This document shows positions 42,419-51,641 of a stretch of DNA of 55,278 nt, in pieces. Within the stretch, counting starts at the first letter, position 1; the number at the start of each line of letters is the position of its first letter. The DNA lies in assembly GCA_030604905.1 (NCBI GenBank), contig JAUVVA010000011.1, forward strand, positions 1 to 55,278. Direction: 5' to 3'. Both the position numbers and the translations under genes were made by a program. The notes below the pieces were generated by a model that saw only the letters and a list, made by a program, of their open reading frames with translations, was not told the origin of the DNA and made no database searches. Source of the stretch: Verrucomicrobiota bacterium (GTDB lineage: Bacteria; Verrucomicrobiota; Verrucomicrobiia; Opitutales; Opitutaceae).

Positions 42419-44001
42419 TCAACCGCGAAAAGATCCTCGCCATCATCGGAGTCGCCCTGCTCCTCGGCACCTTCAGCGTCTCCCTCCTCAAGGTCGCGCG
42501 CCGCGCCGTCGACCAACGCGATCCCTCCATCCGCGTGATCCGCATCGCGCACTGGCAGCTCGAGGACGGCGCCTCCACCGCCATCGACGCCGTCGCCCGC
42601 GAATATGAGCGCCTCCACCCCGGCGTGCGCATCGAGCAGCTCCGCATCCCCGAACGCGTCTACCCCAACTGGGTGACCACCCAGCTCGTCGGCGGCACCG
42701 CCCCCGACCTCATCCAGATCGGCAAGGGCATCGACTCCGAACGCTCCGCCCGCTACTTCCGCGCCATCACCGACGAGGTGCTTCTGCCCAACCCCTACAA
42801 CCGCGGCACCCCGCTCGAGGGCATGCCCTGGCGCGACACCTACGTCGACGGCATGATCGGCGGCTTCGACGACGCCCTTCAAGATTACTACGGCGCGCCC
42901 CTCTTCATGGCCACCGTCCGCATGTATGCGAACCTCGGCCTCCTCCGCCAGGTCACCGGCTCCACCGAACTGCCCCGCAGTCTCGACGAGTTGCTCGCCC
43001 TCTCCGACCGCGTCGAGGAGCACGCCCGCCGCACCGGCCGCGCCATCGTGCCCATCGCCGGCTCCAAATACAACGCCCCCATCCTCATCGAGCGCCTCTT
43101 CCGCAGCACCACCCAACGCTTCGCCCTCGAGCTCAGCACCAGCCGGCAGATGACGATCGGCCCGGATCTCCTCGCCCTCGGACTCCTGCGCGAGGATTGG
43201 AGCCTGCGCAGCGAGCCCATCCAGGCCGGTCTCACCCTGGCCAGCGACATCGGCCGGCGCATGCAGCCCGGCTTCCTCCACCTCGCCCGCGAGGACGCCA
43301 CCTTCCTCTTCCAACAGGGCCGCGCCCTCTTCATCGCCACCGGCAGCTGGGACGCCACCACCCTCATCCAGGGCAGCTCTTTCCGCATCGGCGTCTTCGA
43401 CCTGCCCGCCCCCTCTCCCCAGCACCCGGAATACGGCCGCTTCGTCCTCGGCCGCCACTCCGAGGCCAGCGTGCGCAGCTACGGCCCCTTCGGCATCACC
43501 CGCACCTCCGCCCACCCCGAGCTCGCGCTCGACTTCATGCGCTTCATCACCAGCGCGCCCTACAACCAGCTCTTCGCCGACAAGAGCGGCTGGCTCCCCG
43601 TCATCACCGGCGTGAAACCCAGCCCGGCCATCGCGCCCTTCGCCCCGGTCTTCGAGGGCTACCCCGACGGCTTCTTCCTCAACATGGGCCCCGACACGCT
43701 GCGCGTCGTCGAGAACAACCTGCACATCCTCTTCTCACCCGCCGCCGGCGTCGAGCAGTTCACCGCCGCCGCCGAGGCGCCGCTCCGCCGCGCCGCCCGC
43801 GGCGACCTGGCCCGCACCCTCCGCATTCGAAACAACCAGATCGGCCGCGCCGACCTCGTGGTGAGCGCCGAGGAGATCCTGCTCGGCCTCCACCCCGACG
43901 ACGCCGCCTCCGCCCGTCGCGCCCACGGCCAGCACGAGCGCCAGTTCACCTCCGAGATCCACCACGCCCACCTCAGCGGCGCCCTCGAATCCATCCGCTG
44001 A
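42415..44001 (+). CDS. Membrane-anchored ABC-type sugar-binding protein
   Basis: A 528-residue extracellular solute-binding protein of the family 1 (carbohydrate) type. An uncleaved N-terminal helix (about 8-26) replaces a lipobox. The bi-lobed fold shows IAHWQLEDGASTAIDAVARE, YERLHPGVRIEQLRIPE, TTQLVGGTAPDLIQIGKG, FLFQQGRALFIATGSWD and PFGITRTSAHPELALDFMRF. A C-terminal extension (about 440-528) is charged and helical. It overlaps the TPR-like gene by 4 bases. No permease or ATPase gene follows in the next 11 kb, so the transporter must be elsewhere or the protein acts as a sensor. Confidence 0.86.
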   Translation: MINREKILAIIGVALLLGTFSVSLLKVARRAVDQRDPSIRVIRIAHWQLEDGASTAIDAVAREYERLHPGVRIEQLRIPERVYPNWVTTQLVGGTAPDLIQIGKGIDSERSARYFRAITDEVLLPNPYNRGTPLEGMPWRDTYVDGMIGGFDDALQDYYGAPLFMATVRMYANLGLLRQVTGSTELPRSLDELLALSDRVEEHARRTGRAIVPIAGSKYNAPILIERLFRSTTQRFALELSTSRQMTIGPDLLALGLLREDWSLRSEPIQAGLTLASDIGRRMQPGFLHLAREDATFLFQQGRALFIATGSWDATTLIQGSSFRIGVFDLPAPSPQHPEYGRFVLGRHSEASVRSYGPFGITRTSAHPELALDFMRFITSAPYNQLFADKSGWLPVITGVKPSPAIAPFAPVFEGYPDGFFLNMGPDTLRVVENNLHILFSPAAGVEQFTAAAEAPLRRAARGDLARTLRIRNNQIGRADLVVSAEEILLGLHPDDAASARRAHGQHERQFTSEIHHAHLSGALESIR

Positions 44002-44520
44002 GGATCTTCGCGGGCCAAGGCTCATCGACGGAGAGCGACGACGCCGAGCTGGCGGCGCCGCCGGCCTTGTCTTCAAAGGCTGGGAACCGCGGCTGGACTA
44101 GGAGCCGGTTTAGCTAGCCTCGGGCTCACCCGCTGATTCACCGCGAGGCCGGGGAACACGTCGAACTACGAAGGCAAACATGGCGCGGCCGGGCCAAGGC
44201 GTGCCCTGGCCGACCGTCGCGCGAGGTCCCGTCGTTTTGCCCCCTGGGTCGACGGGAGCCGACCCGCACCGGAGCGGCGCGCACTCCCGAAACCAAGGGC
44301 ACTCGGCTCGGCTCACGGACCAGGTGGGCCCGCTTTGCCGTGCCCGGATCAACCAGTCGCGTGTGGTTACGATAACCGAGCCCCCCCTGTTGAGATCACC
44401 CCCGCAAGGGCCGCTTCATAGGGTTCCCACTTCAGTGGTCGCGCGGAACCAGCCCCTCGGGTCCCCCACCCCGTCCGCCTCCGCGAGACCGCGCCTCGCC
44501 CGCTCAGGCCACCCCCACTC
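44002..44520. other. Gene-free stretch of 519 bases
   Basis: No reading frame here has the strong third-position G/C pattern of the neighbours. Small hairpins occur, such as GGTTA-CGA-TAACC at about 44364-44376. I tested the sequence by eye against RNase P RNA, tmRNA, SRP RNA, 6S RNA and common riboswitches and saw no match. It may hold a promoter or leader for the subtilase gene, or an unknown RNA. Confidence 0.4.
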
Positions 44521-47500
44521 ATGCGCCCCACCCTTCGCCGCAGCTCCGCATTCGTCGCCCTGGCGCTCGTCGCCGCCTTGGCCGCGTTCATCGCCTTCGT
44601 CCGCACGGACGCTCCACGCGGGCCAATCGCGTTCGCCACCACGGCCGAATCCTCCTCCTCGATCGAGGCCCCTGCTCACGCCGCCCCCACCCAGGCCGCG
44701 CTCCGCCGCGCCAAGCTTTCCCCCGCTCAGACCACCCCCGACGACGACTCCATTCCGCTCCCGCACTGGATCGACGCCACCGTTCTTCGCAGCGCCCGCA
44801 CCGACTCCCTCCCCGACGGCACCTACCTCCGCGTCACGCTCCTCCAACCCTCCGACCTTCCCTACCGCATCCGCGTCGAGGACCTCATCAATCGCGCTCC
44901 CGACGGCGCCGAAAGCCTTCTCCACCGCACCGAGCTCGTCGCCGACCACATCCTCGTCCACCTCTCGCCCGACGCCGACCTCGACACGCTCCACACCCTA
45001 CTTGGCGATCACGGCGCCACCCTCGGCCGCCCCATCGGCCGTCGCGGCCTCCACCGCGTGCAACTCGCCGATCCCGCCGACCTCGACGCGCTCCCCGCCC
45101 TCCTGGACGCCCTCGCCGGAGCCGCTGCGCTCCGCTACGCCGAGCCCGACTACATCGTCCGCAGCAGTGCCACGCCCAACGACCCTCGATACCTCGATGG
45201 CTCGCTCTGGGGCTTGCACAACACCGGTCAAAACTCCGGCACGCCCGACGCCGACATCGACGCGCCCGAGGGCTGGGCCATCCGCAACTCCGCCCCCAAC
45301 GTCGTCGTCGGCGTCATCGACACCGGCATCCGCCTCACCCACGAGGACCTCGTCGCCAACCTTTGGGTCAACCCCGGAGAGACCGCCAACGGCGCCGACT
45401 CCGACGGCAACGGCTTCATCGACGACCTCCACGGCATCAACGCCATCGCCATGAACGGCAACCCCGACGATGACCAGGGCCACGGCACCCACTGCGCCGG
45501 CACCATCGGCGCCCGCGGCAACAACGGCGTCGGCGTCACCGGCGTCGCCTGGAACGTCCGTCTCATGGGCCTCAAGTTCCTCTCCGCCTCCGGCGGCGGC
45601 GCCGTCTCCGACGCCATCACCTGCATCGACTACGGCGTCGAGCACGGCGCCCACATCCTCAGCAACTCGTGGGGCGGCGGCGGCTTCTCCCAAGCCCTCC
45701 TCGACTCCATCCGCTACGCCCGCGACCAGGGTGTCATCTTCGTCGTCGCCGCCGGCAATTCCGCCTCCAACAACGACACCACACCCGTCTACCCGGCCTC
45801 CCTCCCGGTGGAAAACATCATCGCGGTCGCCTCCACCACCCGCACCGACGCCCTCTCCGAGTTCTCCTGCTTCGGCCAGGGCTCCGTCGACCTTGGCGCC
45901 CCCGGAAGCAACATTCTCTCCACCGGTTTTGAGTCCAACACCAGCTACGTGACCATGAGCGGCACCTCCATGGCCACGCCGCACGTCGCCGGCGCCCTCG
46001 CCCTTCTCCGCGCCCAGTTCCCCTCCGACTCCTGGAGCCAGCTCGTCCACCGCCTCTATCGCGGCGTCGACAAGATCCCCTCCCTCGCCAACGGCCGCGT
46101 CGGCACCGGCGGCCGCCTCAACCTCCACGGCGCCCTCAGCACCACCACCGCCCGCCCCTTCAACGACGACTTCGCCGACGCCCGCGTCATCCACGGCGAT
46201 TTCGCCGTGCTCCGCGTCCTGCTCCGTGACGCCACCTCCCAGCCCGGCGAGCCCGCCATCCACGGCCAGGCCGCGTCCAACACCGTCTGGTTCCGCTTCA
46301 CCCCCCAGGCCAGCGGCCTCACCTCCGTCGAACGCCTCCTCGGCGAGACGATCGTGAACATGAACGGGCTCACCTCCACAATCACCTACAACACCATCCC
46401 CACCGTCCTCGGCGTCTTCACCGGCTCCGAACTCGGCTCCCTCAACGCGATCGCCAGCGGCACCGACAGCGCCACCTTCACCGCCACCGCCGGCGTCACC
46501 TACCACATCGCCGTCGCCGGCCAGGCCGGAGCCCAAGGTCTCCTCATGCTCGGCATCACCGGCGCCCCCGCCAACAGCACCCTCGCCAACGCCACCACCC
46601 TCTCCACCAACGTCGGCATCACCGGCACCAACCGCAACGCCCTCTCCGAACCCGGCGAGCCCGCCCACGCGGGCCAGCCCGCCCAGGCCTCCGTCTGGTA
46701 TCGGTGGACCGCCAACCTCACCGGCCCCGTCGCCTTCTCCACCAAGGGCAGCTCCTTCGACACCGTCGCCGCCGTCTACTCCGGCCCCGCCACCAATCCC
46801 AGCTTCGCCAACCTCGTCCCCGTCGCCTCCAACGACAACGCCGTCCCCCTCTCCCCGAGCGTCCCCGCCACCTTCAGCCGCGTCGAGTTCCAGGCCATCG
46901 CCGGCACCACCTACTACGTGGCCGTCGACGGCAAAAACGGCGCCAGCGGCTCCCTCTCCATCCTCCTCGGCACCCCTCCCCCCAACGACGATTTCAACAA
47001 CGCCTTCATTCTCTCCGGCACCGACGTCACCCGCCAGATCAACACCTTCTTCGGCTCGCGCGAAGTCGGCGAGCCCGTCCACTTCGGCACCAACGGCCAG
47101 GGCGAGACCGTCTGGTCCGTCTGGACCGCGCCCCAGACCGGCCGCACCACCGTCGACCTCTCCGGCTCCTTCTTCCGCGGCATCATCGCCGTCTACACCG
47201 GCAACGCCGTCAACGCCCTCACGCTCGTCGCCCGCGACGGCGCCGGCAACCGCTTCGCCCAGGTCACCTTCGACGCCGTCCAGGGCACCACCTACCGCAT
47301 CGCCGTCGACGCCTGGGACTTCCCCCTGAGCAACGTCCCCCTGCGCCTGCAGATGGTGCCCACGCCGCCCAACGACAACTTCGCCGCCGCCACCGTCCTC
47401 CAAGGCACGCGCATCACCGCCACCGGCTCCAACGTCGGCGGCACCCGCGAAACCGGCGAGCCCGGCAACACCGGCCCCTCGGTCTGGTATCGCTGGACCG

Positions 47501-50500
47501 CCCCCGCCTCCGGCCCCTACGCCCTCTACGGCGAACGTCTCAACAAGGCCCAGGATCGCTGGATAATCGTCCTCCAAGTCTACACCGGCTCCGCCGTCAA
47601 CGCCCTCACCTCCGTCACCGTCGACCAGATGAACGGCATCGGGCGCGACGCCTTCGCCCGCTTCAACGCCGTCGCCGGCACCACCTACCACTTCCAGGTC
47701 ACGGGCCTCACCGCCAACGGCATCACCGGCGGCGTCGGCCCCTTCCGCCTCGACCTCCGCCCCCGCGCAGAGTTCGCCCCGCCCAACGACCGCTTCGCCG
47801 ACGCCATCGTCCTCGACGGATCCCCTGTATTCAATTTCCGCACACAAAACTATGGCGCCTCCGCCGAGCCCGGCGAGCCCCACCACAGCGACTACGCCCC
47901 CTTCCAAACCCTCTGGTGGCGCTTCGCCCCCGGGCCCGGTCAGGGCGGCGACTACGCCGTCGCCACCTCCCTCTCCGAAGGCTCCGTCGGCACCACCGTC
48001 TACCGCGCCGACAACCCCGCCGCGCCCAGCCTCGGTGCCCTCACCCGGATCGCGAGCAACGTCCAGTTCGCCAACCAAAACTTTCCCGACCTGAAATTCA
48101 CCGCGCAGGAGGGCGAGGTCTATTACATCGTCACCGACAACTACGGCAGCGGCCTCGGCCGTCTTATCTTCAACTTCCACAGGGTCCCCTCCAACATCGT
48201 CTTTTCCGGCGCCACTGTCCTGCCTCCCGGCGGCGCCAGCCTCGTCACCTACAACTACGGCGCGGTCAGGGAGACCGGCGAGCCCAGCCACAACTTCACC
48301 CCCGCCACCGCCGGCAACCGCTCCCTCTGGTTCCGCTGGACCGCCCCGGCAAGCGGCCTCTACGCCGTGGACACCATCGGCAGCCGCCTCCCCGTTTACG
48401 AGGACGCCAACATCTCCGCCCAGTTCGGCAACCCCAACATCCTCGGCCTCGACACCGTGCTCGCCGTCTACACCGGCTCCACCCTGGGCTCCCTCAACGC
48501 CATCGCCACCAACTCCCGCATCGCCACCTACAGCGGCAGCAACTGGTCCTTCCAACGCAACAGCCGCATCGAGTTCCAGGCGAGCGCCGGCACGACCTAC
48601 CATTTCATGGTCAATGCCCACGCCCTCGGCACCAACGACACCGAGCGCAACCAAAACACCCACCAGGGCGAGGTCCACTTCCGCCTCCAGCCCCTCAACC
48701 CGCCGGCCAACGACGCCTTCGCCAACGCCACCATCATCCAAGGAGACGACTACCGCACCATCGTCTCCACTTTCGGTGCCACCAAGGAGACCGGCGAGCC
48801 CAACCACGGCGGCCTGACCAACGGCCGCACCCTCTGGTGGCGCTGGACCGCCCCGGAGTCCGGCGCCTTCATCGTCTCCACCGCCGGCAACATGTATGAC
48901 GACTACAACGCCCGCCGCACCGGCCTCGGCGTTTACACCGGCACCGCCGTCGACGCCCTCACCACCATCGCCTCCAACCAGGGCGGCGCCGGCCCCAACA
49001 CCGGCGACCTCACCTGGTCGGCCATCCGCTTCAACGCCGTCGCCGGCACCACCTACCATTTCGGCGTCGATGCCGCTTTCCCCGGCAACCTCTCCTTCAT
49101 CCTCACCCGCCCCGCCCCCAACGACAACTTCGCCAACGCCACCGTCATGCAGGGCTCCCGCTGGACCGCCCACGGCCACAACCTCATGACCACCGTCGAG
49201 CCCGGCGAGGGCAAGATTGACGCCTACTTCAACCCGCCCGCCGTCACCGACGCCAGCGTGCGCTCCGTCTGGTGGCGCTGGACCGCCCCCGTATCCGGCC
49301 CGGTCACCGTGGACACGCTCGGCAGCCAGATCTGGAGCGTGCTCGGCATCTACACCGGCGCCTCCCTCGGCGGCCTCTCGCCCGTCGTCACCACCCCCGA
49401 CCCCGGCGATTGGGTCAACGGCGAAGGCCCAAATCGCGCTCGCAACGGCACCAGGCGCGTCGAGTTCAACGCCGTCGCCGGCACCACCTACCACATCACC
49501 GTGCAGGGCGCCGGCTTCAACGTCGCCTCCAACGGTCCCATCACGCTCTCCCTCGTCGGCCCGCCCGCCGTGCCCTTCGCCCCGGCCGACTTCGTCGCTC
49601 TCCGCACCGACGCCACCACCATCGCCCTCGGCTGGACCGATGTCGCCGTGGACGAGGAATTCTACGAGCTCCAACGCTCGCCCGACGGCTCCTCCTGGTC
49701 CCCCCTCGCCCAGCTGGCCCCCGACTCCGTCGCCCACATCGACTTTTCCGCCCCGGAGGGCGACGACCATTACTACCGTATTCGCTCGGTGAATACGGTC
49801 GGTGCCAGCGCCTGGGTGGTCGCCGCCATCACCACGCCCAAGCCTCCGGCCGCCCCCGCCGGGCTCGCCGTCACCGCCCTCTCCGCCAGCGACCTGCGCC
49901 TCACCTGGACCACCGCGGCCAACACCGACAGCCTGCGCCTTGAGCGCAGCGCCACCGGCCCCGGCGGCCCCTGGCTCGCCCTCGCCTCCGCCCTGCCCGC
50001 CGGCGCCTCCTCCTACACCGACACCGGTCTCGCCGCCGCCACCACCTACCACTACCGCCTCCGCGGCGTGAACGAGATTGGCACCGGCCCCTGGGCCACC
50101 GCCTCCGGGGCCACCCAAGCCGCCGGCACCTACACGATCACGATGCCCGCCTCCATCGCGGAAACCGCGGGCAGCTTCACCGCCAGCGTTTCCCGCAGCG
50201 GCACCAGCGGCAGCCAAATCCTGTTCCTCAGCTCCAACGACGCCCGCCTCGGCGTGCCCGCCTCGGTCACGATCCCCAACGGCCAGAGCAGCGCGAACTT
50301 CACCGTCACGGTGAACAACGACGCGATCATCAACCCCACCGACACCGCCACGATCACCGCCTTTGCCCCCGCCGCCCTCATCGGCGAGTCGTTCAGCGGG
50401 CCGCTCAACTCCGAACTCGCCGGACAAAGCACCGGCTGGGGCTGGGGCGACGCGTGGATCGGGGTCAACGCCAGCCCCGTCTTGGCCGAACCGAGCCTCT

Positions 50501-51477
50501 CCTTCACCAAGAACGGCACCATCGGCACACCTGGCACCCGTGCCGCCCGCTTGACCAACGCCGGAAACGGCGGCCAAGCCTACCGCGCCTTCTCCCAGAA
50601 ATATACCTCCGGCAGCGTCTGGGTCTCCAGCCTCCTCTATCGCAACAGCACCAACTGGGGCACGCAGCTGATCATTCGCGACAACCCCGGCAGCGGTGCT
50701 TGGGGACGAGTGATCTACCAAAACAACACCAATCATTGGGTTCTCGAAGCCAGCGGGGCCACTGCAACCGTGCCCAACCTCAACCCCGTTCAACCGCTGC
50801 TCGGATCCAACCCTTGGCCGACGACCTTCTTCGTCGTCATGGAATTCGACTACCCCAACCGCAAGATCCGCGCTTGGCTGAACCCCGACGTCTCCGGCTC
50901 CTCACCCGCCAACGCACTCGCCAGCGCCGAAGTGGACATGCAGTCCACCATGACCGGGGTTAACCGTCTCGACATCGCCGGCCACAGCAACGCCGACCAG
51001 TTCGACGAGATCCGCGTCGCCACCAGCTTCGCCAACCTCCACGGCGGCACCACGAGCACCCGCGCCATCCGCATCCTCGACGACGAGGCTCCCCCCGCCT
51101 TGAGCGTTCGCGATCAATGGTGGGCCGACTACTTCGGCACCACCGACCCCGTGGGCCCCGCCGCCTTCACCGCCGACCCCGACGGCGACGGCATTCCCAA
51201 CCTCCTCGAATACGCCCTCGGCGGCGACCCCCTCGTTCCCGGCAGCATCTCGCTTCCCGCTCCGGCGCTGGTGGAAGGCCACCTCACGCTCGCCTTCACT
51301 CGCGCTCGTGCCGACCTGGTTTACGAGGTGTTGGCCAGCTCGACCCTCGCGGGAGATTCCTGGCAGGTCATCGCCACCAACCCCGGCAGCGTCGGCCAGA
51401 TCGTGATCGTGGTCGATCCGCCGCCGACGTCCACCAACCCCCGCCGCTTCCTCCGCCTTCGCGTCAACGTCCCATGA
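44521..51477 (+). CDS. Giant secreted subtilisin-like protease with eight repeats, FN3, Calx-beta and lectin-like domains
   Basis: A 2,318-residue protein with an N-terminal hydrophobic segment (about 9-25). A propeptide-like region (about 138-220) is followed by an S8 peptidase domain (about 235-520) with D267 (VIDTGI), H321 (GHGTHCAG), oxyanion N413 (AAGNSAS) and S483 (GTSMATPHVAG). Eight repeats of about 130 residues start near 546, 684, 820, 949, 1087, 1223, 1394 and 1532; most open with PPNDxFxxA, carry a GEPxHxG turn and W(Y/W)RWTAP, and end AGTTYHxxV. Two FN3 domains follow (about 1685-1866). A Calx-beta domain (from 1870) seems interrupted by a concanavalin-like domain (about 1951-2175) before its last strand. 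A DPDGDGIPNLLEYALGG module ends the protein. Likely a cell-surface or secreted polymer-degrading protease. Confidence 0.9.
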   Translation: MRPTLRRSSAFVALALVAALAAFIAFVRTDAPRGPIAFATTAESSSSIEAPAHAAPTQAALRRAKLSPAQTTPDDDSIPLPHWIDATVLRSARTDSLPDGTYLRVTLLQPSDLPYRIRVEDLINRAPDGAESLLHRTELVADHILVHLSPDADLDTLHTLLGDHGATLGRPIGRRGLHRVQLADPADLDALPALLDALAGAAALRYAEPDYIVRSSATPNDPRYLDGSLWGLHNTGQNSGTPDADIDAPEGWAIRNSAPNVVVGVIDTGIRLTHEDLVANLWVNPGETANGADSDGNGFIDDLHGINAIAMNGNPDDDQGHGTHCAGTIGARGNNGVGVTGVAWNVRLMGLKFLSASGGGAVSDAITCIDYGVEHGAHILSNSWGGGGFSQALLDSIRYARDQGVIFVVAAGNSASNNDTTPVYPASLPVENIIAVASTTRTDALSEFSCFGQGSVDLGAPGSNILSTGFESNTSYVTMSGTSMATPHVAGALALLRAQFPSDSWSQLVHRLYRGVDKIPSLANGRVGTGGRLNLHGALSTTTARPFNDDFADARVIHGDFAVLRVLLRDATSQPGEPAIHGQAASNTVWFRFTPQASGLTSVERLLGETIVNMNGLTSTITYNTIPTVLGVFTGSELGSLNAIASGTDSATFTATAGVTYHIAVAGQAGAQGLLMLGITGAPANSTLANATTLSTNVGITGTNRNALSEPGEPAHAGQPAQASVWYRWTANLTGPVAFSTKGSSFDTVAAVYSGPATNPSFANLVPVASNDNAVPLSPSVPATFSRVEFQAIAGTTYYVAVDGKNGASGSLSILLGTPPPNDDFNNAFILSGTDVTRQINTFFGSREVGEPVHFGTNGQGETVWSVWTAPQTGRTTVDLSGSFFRGIIAVYTGNAVNALTLVARDGAGNRFAQVTFDAVQGTTYRIAVDAWDFPLSNVPLRLQMVPTPPNDNFAAATVLQGTRITATGSNVGGTRETGEPGNTGPSVWYRWTAPASGPYALYGERLNKAQDRWIIVLQVYTGSAVNALTSVTVDQMNGIGRDAFARFNAVAGTTYHFQVTGLTANGITGGVGPFRLDLRPRAEFAPPNDRFADAIVLDGSPVFNFRTQNYGASAEPGEPHHSDYAPFQTLWWRFAPGPGQGGDYAVATSLSEGSVGTTVYRADNPAAPSLGALTRIASNVQFANQNFPDLKFTAQEGEVYYIVTDNYGSGLGRLIFNFHRVPSNIVFSGATVLPPGGASLVTYNYGAVRETGEPSHNFTPATAGNRSLWFRWTAPASGLYAVDTIGSRLPVYEDANISAQFGNPNILGLDTVLAVYTGSTLGSLNAIATNSRIATYSGSNWSFQRNSRIEFQASAGTTYHFMVNAHALGTNDTERNQNTHQGEVHFRLQPLNPPANDAFANATIIQGDDYRTIVSTFGATKETGEPNHGGLTNGRTLWWRWTAPESGAFIVSTAGNMYDDYNARRTGLGVYTGTAVDALTTIASNQGGAGPNTGDLTWSAIRFNAVAGTTYHFGVDAAFPGNLSFILTRPAPNDNFANATVMQGSRWTAHGHNLMTTVEPGEGKIDAYFNPPAVTDASVRSVWWRWTAPVSGPVTVDTLGSQIWSVLGIYTGASLGGLSPVVTTPDPGDWVNGEGPNRARNGTRRVEFNAVAGTTYHITVQGAGFNVASNGPITLSLVGPPAVPFAPADFVALRTDATTIALGWTDVAVDEEFYELQRSPDGSSWSPLAQLAPDSVAHIDFSAPEGDDHYYRIRSVNTVGASAWVVAAITTPKPPAAPAGLAVTALSASDLRLTWTTAANTDSLRLERSATGPGGPWLALASALPAGASSYTDTGLAAATTYHYRLRGVNEIGTGPWATASGATQAAGTYTITMPASIAETAGSFTASVSRSGTSGSQILFLSSNDARLGVPASVTIPNGQSSANFTVTVNNDAIINPTDTATITAFAPAALIGESFSGPLNSELAGQSTGWGWGDAWIGVNASPVLAEPSLSFTKNGTIGTPGTRAARLTNAGNGGQAYRAFSQKYTSGSVWVSSLLYRNSTNWGTQLIIRDNPGSGAWGRVIYQNNTNHWVLEASGATATVPNLNPVQPLLGSNPWPTTFFVVMEFDYPNRKIRAWLNPDVSGSSPANALASAEVDMQSTMTGVNRLDIAGHSNADQFDEIRVATSFANLHGGTTSTRAIRILDDEAPPALSVRDQWWADYFGTTDPVGPAAFTADPDGDGIPNLLEYALGGDPLVPGSISLPAPALVEGHLTLAFTRARADLVYEVLASSTLAGDSWQVIATNPGSVGQIVIVVDPPPTSTNPRRFLRLRVNVP

Positions 51478-51560
51478 CCGCTCCTCTCCCGGTCAGCGGT
51501 CATTCGTCATTTCGCGCAGCGCGCGGCCGCCTCCGCGTCACGCCCTGATTTCCTGGGACC

Positions 51561-51578
51561 GCCGGGCTCCTGCCCGGC
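51561..51578. repeat. Single hairpin repeat (TCCT loop)
   Basis: GCCGGGC (51561-51567) pairs with GCCCGGC (51572-51578) around TCCT, in the 164-base gap between the two giant genes. It resembles the unit at 18129-18150. A GGTCATTCGTCATTTCGCGC stretch at 51497 recalls the heptamer array at 16801. Confidence 0.6.
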
Positions 51579-51641
51579 TTCACCCCCAAACACGTCAGAC
51601 AAGAACCCGGCTCTCCCAGCGCCCAATTCGTTAGCCCCGCC

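Noticed and set aside
44002..44520. RNase P RNA, tmRNA, SRP RNA, 6S RNA or a cobalamin/c-di-GMP riboswitch
   Set aside because: None of the conserved core sequences of these RNAs could be found on either strand.
44998..50793. A 1,931-codon open frame antisense to the subtilase gene
   Set aside because: It is a Gly/Val/Ala/Glu-rich mirror of the high-GC sense strand; the sense protein has an intact catalytic triad and ordered domains.
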